A stretch of DNA of 64,000 nt from Thioalkalicoccus limnaeus (GTDB taxonomy: Bacteria; Pseudomonadota; Gammaproteobacteria; Chromatiales; Chromatiaceae), in NCBI RefSeq assembly GCF_041197575.1, contig NZ_JBDKXB010000005.1, positions 62,001-126,000 on the forward strand. Direction: 5' to 3'. Of the stretch, positions 59,566 to 64,000 are shown in pieces. Within the stretch, counting starts at the first letter, position 1. Each line of letters starts with the position of its first letter. The position numbers and the translations under genes were made by a program. Under the pieces are notes generated by a model. The model was not told where the DNA came from. It ran no database searches and saw only the letters and a list, made by a program, of their open reading frames with translations.

Positions 59566-61668
59566 TCAGTCCGGGTTGAGAGTCAGGCTGGTCGAGGCGC
59601 GTGCCAGGAAGTTGCCCTGCACATAGTCGATCCCGGCTCCCCAGAGCACGGTCAAGGTCGCGGCGCCCTCGACCCCGGTCACGACCGTCTTGACGTTGAA
59701 TTCGCGGGCTAGGTTGGCCAGCCGCAGTAGTCGGGCCTTTTTCTCCTGGTCGTCGTTGAGATCTTGTGCGAATTCCGGTGAAAAGAGCACGAAATCGATC
59801 GGCAGCGTCTGGAACAGCGTCTCGGGTTGCGGATCCTGTCCGAAGCGACTAATGGCGATCCGCGCCTGGATCTTCTTGAAACCCTCGACGAGTTTGGTCA
59901 GCTTCGCGAGGTGTCGGCGAGCATGGATCTCTTGAAACTGGAGCGTGAGCCAGTTTCCGCGCGCTTCGATCTCGCGCAGCCGATCACAAAGCCACAATAG
60001 GAATGTCGTATCGAGGAAGGTCTCTTCGGCGAGGTTGATGAAGAACGCGATCTTGTGCCCCGTCTTACGCTGTGCCGCCACCTCTTTGATCGCGTGGTCC
60101 AACACCCAGCGGTCGACCGCGGCAATCTTGCCGCTTCGAACCGCCGGTCCAATGATCTCGCGCGCCTCATGAAGGCGCTGCCGGTCATCGAGCAGCCGCA
60201 CCAGCACGCTGTAGTGCTCCTGGCTGTCGCCCAGCAGGCTGATGATCGGCTGGTAGACCAACAGCAAACCATCGTTCTCCAGGGCATGGTCGATGCGCTC
60301 GGCGATCTCCCGATCGGCGGCATCGAGGACGGCCGGTATGGCCCCGTCGGGCGCGTCGGCCAGCAGTCGCGGGATGGTAGGATCCCGTTCCGCCGGAGGC
60401 GTGGCCACGAACGCATTCGCGACGGCCGCGTCGACCAGTTCCGCCGGCGACGGACCCGGTCGATCGAAAAACACGAAACCCGTCACACACTCGGGGGTTG
60501 CCGCGTCGTGATCGGGCCGCACCAGCGGCAGGCGCACCTCGTGCCGGATGGTCACCGCGAGTTGTGCCGCATCGGAAGGGTCGGTGGTGTCCCACAACAG
60601 CATGAAACCACCATCCGCGACCCGCGCCAGCAGGCTGTGTGGGGGTGCGGTTCGCCCCAAGGCCGCCGCGAAAGCCGCGGCGACCTCGAAGGATTGAAGG
60701 AACCCCGGGGGGGACTGGGCGATCTCGGCAAAACCAGGGATCCCGACGTACAGCAGCACGAACGGCGCGATGTCGCCATCGGCGGCTTGCGCGAGGCGGC
60801 GCGAGACTTCGCGGATCAGCGCCGCCCGGTTCTCGAGTCCGGTGTCGGGGTCGAGCTGCGAATCCGCTCGCTGCTCCGATGGGGAGCCTGTGTCGCGCAC
60901 GATCAATCGGATGCAGGGGTGCCCACCGAACTCGACGGACAAGAGCGAGAATTCGGCTGGAAACGAGTGACCGTCTGCGCGCACCCCGGTCAAGAGGAGA
61001 TGCCGTGCGAGAGACTCCGGGTCTGATCCAGCGAGTTGTATCAGCTGCTCGCGAAGCGTTGCATGGTGTTCTGGTGCAACCAGATCGAGGAGCGGCAGGC
61101 CCGTGATGTCGTCATTCGCGGCGATCCGGTATCGGCGGCGATACGCGCCATTGGCGTGCTGGTGTATCCCATCGCGGATGAAGGCAATGGCGTCTTCGGT
61201 GGCCTCGATGAGTTCGAGCGCCTGCTGCTCGCAGCGGTCGATCTGCTCCTGGGTACGTGCAAGCCCGCGGCGGGCGCGCAGGTCGGCCAGCTCCCGAGCG
61301 ACCAGCAGCTGCAGCCGTTCGGCGTCGCCACGCTCGACCTGATCCCTCGCTCCATTGCGCAACGCGTGCAACAGTCGACGCGGGTCCTGGCCCTCCGCTT
61401 CTGTCAGCAGGATCAGCGGGATGTCGGCTTCGATCTCCTGGTAATCGCTGATGACCTGATCGAGCTGCACCGCGGGGTCATCGACGCAGCAGAGGATCAT
61501 GTCCAGCGCCTCGGGAGCCGCTGTCAGTTCCAGGAGGCGATCGCTCTGGTCCGTGTAGATCCCACGTGCGGGCAGGCCTCCGTTGCGCAATGACGCGATG
61601 ATCTCGGCGGCATCCTCGACCCGTGAGGTTAGAATCAACAGGTTGACGTGGCGCGGTGAAACGGGCAT
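59566..61668 (-). CDS. fimX: FimX-like degenerate GGDEF/EAL protein
   Basis: 700 residues: receiver-like domain (1-125), PAS (about 145-262), degenerate GGDEF (about 275-430; site reads ARVADGGF instead of GGDEF) and degenerate EAL (about 455-700; YQPIIS is followed by YSVLVRL in place of EALLR). Both catalytic motifs are therefore lost, as in FimX, which binds cyclic di-GMP through its EAL domain and controls type IV pilus assembly. PilS/PilR are encoded in the same window. It could also be named simply as a diguanylate-sensing EAL protein. Confidence 0.87.
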   Translation of the reverse strand: MPVSPRHVNLLILTSRVEDAAEIIASLRNGGLPARGIYTDQSDRLLELTAAPEALDMILCCVDDPAVQLDQVISDYQEIEADIPLILLTEAEGQDPRRLLHALRNGARDQVERGDAERLQLLVARELADLRARRGLARTQEQIDRCEQQALELIEATEDAIAFIRDGIHQHANGAYRRRYRIAANDDITGLPLLDLVAPEHHATLREQLIQLAGSDPESLARHLLLTGVRADGHSFPAEFSLLSVEFGGHPCIRLIVRDTGSPSEQRADSQLDPDTGLENRAALIREVSRRLAQAADGDIAPFVLLYVGIPGFAEIAQSPPGFLQSFEVAAAFAAALGRTAPPHSLLARVADGGFMLLWDTTDPSDAAQLAVTIRHEVRLPLVRPDHDAATPECVTGFVFFDRPGPSPAELVDAAVANAFVATPPAERDPTIPRLLADAPDGAIPAVLDAADREIAERIDHALENDGLLLVYQPIISLLGDSQEHYSVLVRLLDDRQRLHEAREIIGPAVRSGKIAAVDRWVLDHAIKEVAAQRKTGHKIAFFINLAEETFLDTTFLLWLCDRLREIEARGNWLTLQFQEIHARRHLAKLTKLVEGFKKIQARIAISRFGQDPQPETLFQTLPIDFVLFSPEFAQDLNDDQEKKARLLRLANLAREFNVKTVVTGVEGAATLTVLWGAGIDYVQGNFLARASTSLTLNPD

Positions 61669-61921
61669 GCGGCGGTCATTCGGCTCGATGTCAGGCGAGG
61701 ATCGTCGGACGATGGCCCATTATCGACCGTCCGGCGCGTGAAACAAACCGTTTCTTCCTCGACCCTGAGCGATGGACCGCAGGAAGGCGCGAGCCAGGGC
61801 TTGGTCGCGAACGGGTGTCGATCGTCGCAGCGGCCACATCGGTCATCGTTCCCGACCGGGCTCCCCAGGATCGGCCTGGTTCATCTCGAAATCGACGGAC
61901 GCGATCTCTGGCATCGGCGCG

Positions 61922-62929
61922 TCAGCCGATGGGGACCTTGCTCGGGTGCCCGGGGAGTTCGCGAACCAGTCTTGGGACCAGGTAACCGGGGAGCCGGAGG
62001 CGAAGCGCGTCAACCAGCGTCTTGGCGTGCGCGTCGGCGACCGCGAAGTGGGCCGCTCCCTGAACCCGATCGAGCTGATGGAGGTAGTAGGGCAAGACCC
62101 CCAGGTCGAATAGAGCCTCTTGCAACCGAGCCAAGCAGGCGGCCTCGTCGTTGACCCCGCGCAACAGCACCGATTGATTCAACAGCACTGTGCCGGTCCG
62201 GCGCAGTGCGACGAGCGCCGAGCGGGCAGCCGGGCCCAGCTCATTGGGATGGTTGACCTGAAGCACGATCGAGCAACGTATCGGCAGACCCGTCAGAATC
62301 CGTTCGAGCTCCGAATCGACGCGCGTCGGCAATACGACCGGCAGGCGGGTATGCACGCGTAGCCGGCGCAGGTGCTGAATGCTGGCGAGGTCGGTGAAGA
62401 GTTCGGCGAGGAATGCATTGTCGCGCAAGAGGGGGTCTCCGCCGCTGAGAATGACCTCGTCGATCGTCCGATCCCTGGCGACCATTTCGACCGCGGCGGA
62501 GACCTGCTTGCCGGTCGCCGCGGCCTCCTGCCCTCGGTAGTGGCGCCGAAAACAGTAGCGGCAGTGGATCGCGCACGCGCCGGTCACCATCAACAGGGCG
62601 CGGCCGCGGTATTTCATCAGCAGTCCGGGTGCGCGGCGCGCGGCTCGATCGCCGACCGGATCGCGCACGAACCCATCGATCCGATGTCCCTCATCGGCGA
62701 GGGGCAGGACTTGCCGCAGGAGCGGGTCATCGGGATGGCCCGGTTGCATCAGGTCGGCGAAGGGTTTCGGCACCAGAAGCGGAAAGCCGGATTCGGTGGT
62801 GGACACCGATGGCCGAAGGCCCGGTTCGAATCCCAGGTAGTCGAGGAGGTCCGCCGGGCGCGTGAAGGATTCCGCCAAGTCCCGGCGCCATGTCGGGATC
62901 TGACAAACCGGGCCGCTACGCGCTAACAT
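61922..62929 (-). CDS. epmB: EF-P (R)-beta-lysine formation enzyme EpmB
   Basis: 335-residue radical SAM, PLP-dependent lysine 2,3-aminomutase-like enzyme that makes (R)-beta-lysine for elongation factor P modification. Cluster cysteines Cys119, Cys123 and Cys126 in CAIHCRYCFRRH; EVILSGGDPLLRDN and RCSIVLQVNHPNEL are family motifs. The start faces efp with only 33 bases between coding ends, so each gene's promoter must lie partly in the other. Confidence 0.93.
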   Translation of the reverse strand: MLARSGPVCQIPTWRRDLAESFTRPADLLDYLGFEPGLRPSVSTTESGFPLLVPKPFADLMQPGHPDDPLLRQVLPLADEGHRIDGFVRDPVGDRAARRAPGLLMKYRGRALLMVTGACAIHCRYCFRRHYRGQEAAATGKQVSAAVEMVARDRTIDEVILSGGDPLLRDNAFLAELFTDLASIQHLRRLRVHTRLPVVLPTRVDSELERILTGLPIRCSIVLQVNHPNELGPAARSALVALRRTGTVLLNQSVLLRGVNDEAACLARLQEALFDLGVLPYYLHQLDRVQGAAHFAVADAHAKTLVDALRLRLPGYLVPRLVRELPGHPSKVPIG

Positions 62930-62962
62930 TTGCAGGTTTGACTCCCAAAGAACGAGGAATAG

Positions 62963-63535
62963 ATGGCCAGTTACAGTACCAACGAGTTTCGCGGCGGGCT
63001 CAAGATCATGCTGGACGGCGACCCTTACACGATCGTCGAGAACGAGTTCGTCAAGCCAGGCAAGGGGCAGGCCTTCAACCGCGTGCGCGTGCGCAACCTC
63101 AGGACGGGTCGAGTCGTCGAAAAGACCTTCAAATCCGGCGAATCGGTCGAGGCGGCCGATGTCGTCGAAACCCCGATGCAGTATCTATACAACGACGGCG
63201 AGCATTGGCATTTCATGGACCCGGCTAGCTATGAGCAGTTGACCGCCGATACCGCGGCGGTCGGCGAAGCGGCCAAATGGATCAAGGAGCAGGACGTCTG
63301 CAACCTGACTCTTTGGAACGGCGTACCCTTGATCGTCGAACCACCGAATTTCGTCGTGCTGGCCATCGTCGAGACGGATCCGGGGGTCAAGGGGGACACC
63401 TCGGGTGGTGGCGGCAAGCCGGCCACGCTCGAGACCGGCGCCGTCGTCCGGGTTCCATTGTTCGTGCAGATTGGGGAATCGATCAAGGTCGATACCCGGA
63501 CAGGGGCCTATGTCTCACGAGCCAAGGAGGAGTGA
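62963..63535 (+). CDS. efp: translation elongation factor P
   Basis: 190 residues, three-domain EF-P. The modified lysine is Lys34 in KPGKGQAFNRVRVRN. EF-P relieves ribosome stalling at consecutive prolines; flanking epmB and epmA provide its beta-lysylation. GAGGAA lies 5 bases upstream of the ATG. Its last 26 bases overlap the start of epmA. Confidence 0.97.
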   Translation: MASYSTNEFRGGLKIMLDGDPYTIVENEFVKPGKGQAFNRVRVRNLRTGRVVEKTFKSGESVEAADVVETPMQYLYNDGEHWHFMDPASYEQLTADTAAVGEAAKWIKEQDVCNLTLWNGVPLIVEPPNFVVLAIVETDPGVKGDTSGGGGKPATLETGAVVRVPLFVQIGESIKVDTRTGAYVSRAKEE

Positions 63536-64000
63536 CGAGCCCGCTTGGCGTCCGGTCGCCGCGCTGCCGGTCCTCCGTGAGCGTGGTACGATGCTCGCGC
63601 GGATCCGCAGCTTCTTCGCGCGGGTCGGCGTCCTCGAGGTCGAAACGCCGGTCTTGTCGCCCGCGGCGGTAACGGATCCCGCCTTGTGGAGCTTGGCCAC
63701 GACTTGGCATGGTCCCGGTGTGGCGACCCCGGTGTATCTGCACACGTCGCCCGAGTTCGCGATGAAGCGGCTGCTGGCCGCTGGCAGTGGCCCGATCTAC
63801 CAGCTCGCTCGGGTGTTCCGTGATGGCGAACGGGGACGCCTGCATCACCCGGAGTTTACGTTGCTCGAGTGGTATCGGCCAGGCTGGGACTATCGACGGC
63901 TGATGGATGAGGTCGTCGAGTTGCTGCGCGCTGCGCTCGGGCGGCCGGCCCTGACCGCCGAGCGGCTGACCTATCGCGATCTGTTTCGCGAGCGGCTCGG
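63510..64000 (+). CDS. epmA: EF-P lysine ligase EpmA (PoxA/GenX), partial
   Basis: Lysyl-tRNA-synthetase-like enzyme that attaches beta-lysine to EF-P Lys34. The N-terminal 163 residues are in the window; the frame is open to the last base. The ATG at 63510 begins MSHEPRRSDEPAWRPVAALP and leads into RIRSFFARVGVLEVETPVLS, YLHTSPEFAMKRLLAAG, VFRDGERGRLHHPEFTLLEW (class II synthetase motif 2). It overlaps efp by 26 bases. AGGGG lies a few bases upstream. Confidence 0.93.
   Translation, partial: MSHEPRRSDEPAWRPVAALPVLRERGTMLARIRSFFARVGVLEVETPVLSPAAVTDPALWSLATTWHGPGVATPVYLHTSPEFAMKRLLAAGSGPIYQLARVFRDGERGRLHHPEFTLLEWYRPGWDYRRLMDEVVELLRAALGRPALTAERLTYRDLFRERL

Noticed and set aside
1..64000. CRISPR arrays, tRNA or rRNA genes, integrase or transposase genes
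   Set aside because: None seen; repeats found are the two MITE-like copies and local hairpins only.

Overview
The window is GC-rich, densely packed chromosomal DNA from a motile, sulfide-oxidising gammaproteobacterium, most likely a purple sulfur bacterium (Chromatiaceae or a close relative). The main pointers are a complete flavocytochrome c sulfide dehydrogenase (fccA-fccB) whose flavoprotein closely resembles, from memory, that of Allochromatium vinosum; a DsrC/TusE-family protein; PilS/PilR and FimX-like type IV pilus regulation; PomA/PomB-type flagellar stators; and an EF-P lysylation cluster. I see no rRNA, tRNA, CRISPR array, prophage, transposase or photosynthesis gene. Species-level placement is inference.

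Layout. 0.2-3.8 kb (minus strand): flagellar pomA-pomB-flgA-flgM-flgN. 3.9-8.3 kb: argA and the pilS-pilR two-component pair. 8.4-13.1 kb: a lipoprotein, then a tightly overlapping four-gene unit (sulfotransferase, GT4 glycosyltransferase, DUF2334 deacetylase-like, TVP38/DedA-like membrane protein) that looks like envelope polysaccharide or glycolipid synthesis. 13.3-17.0 kb: two tandem paralogous B12-binding radical SAM proteins. 17.2-21.2 kb: a DsrC-like protein, a hairpin-rich intergenic element, malate synthase G and a LOG-family protein. 21.3-29.4 kb: a zinc-uptake operon (histidine-rich outer-membrane protein, ABC transporter, fused MFS/spermidine-synthase-like protein) behind a perfect Zur-type palindrome, then an OprB-like porin. 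29.7-31.3 kb: a metal or metalloid permease plus a mini-thioredoxin behind an ArsR/SmtB-like inverted repeat. 31.4-37.6 kb: MtfA peptidase, cytochrome c4, an endonuclease/exonuclease/phosphatase-family protein, a second non-flagellar stator-like pair (MotA/ExbB-like plus coiled-coil OmpA) and a YibE/F membrane protein. 37.6-42.7 kb: alkaline phosphatase with a possible Pho box, L,D-transpeptidase, RlmI and a TIGR02206 membrane protein. 42.9-46.7 kb: fccB, fccA, a secreted nine-repeat ankyrin protein and a tetraheme NapC/NirT cytochrome. 46.9-49.9 kb: nadA and a dynamin-like GTPase. 50.4-59.6 kb (plus strand): an RND efflux pair with unusual adaptor and permease, two uncharacterised exported proteins, an orphan ParA-like ATPase, a methionine-rich membrane protein and a 5'-nucleotidase. 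59.6-64 kb: a FimX-like degenerate GGDEF/EAL protein, then epmB divergent from efp-epmA; epmA is cut by the window end.

Two features cut across the layout. A 132-bp near-palindromic element with terminal inverted repeats and flanking TA dinucleotides occurs twice (20.2 and 31.0 kb), about 93% identical, each time just upstream of a start codon; it looks like a MITE. Several genes are second or divergent versions of well-known machines: a second stator pair, a DsrC with altered cysteine spacing, an RND adaptor whose hairpin tip is replaced, and a PilS kinase with an Asn after the phospho-histidine. These are the best leads for new biology.
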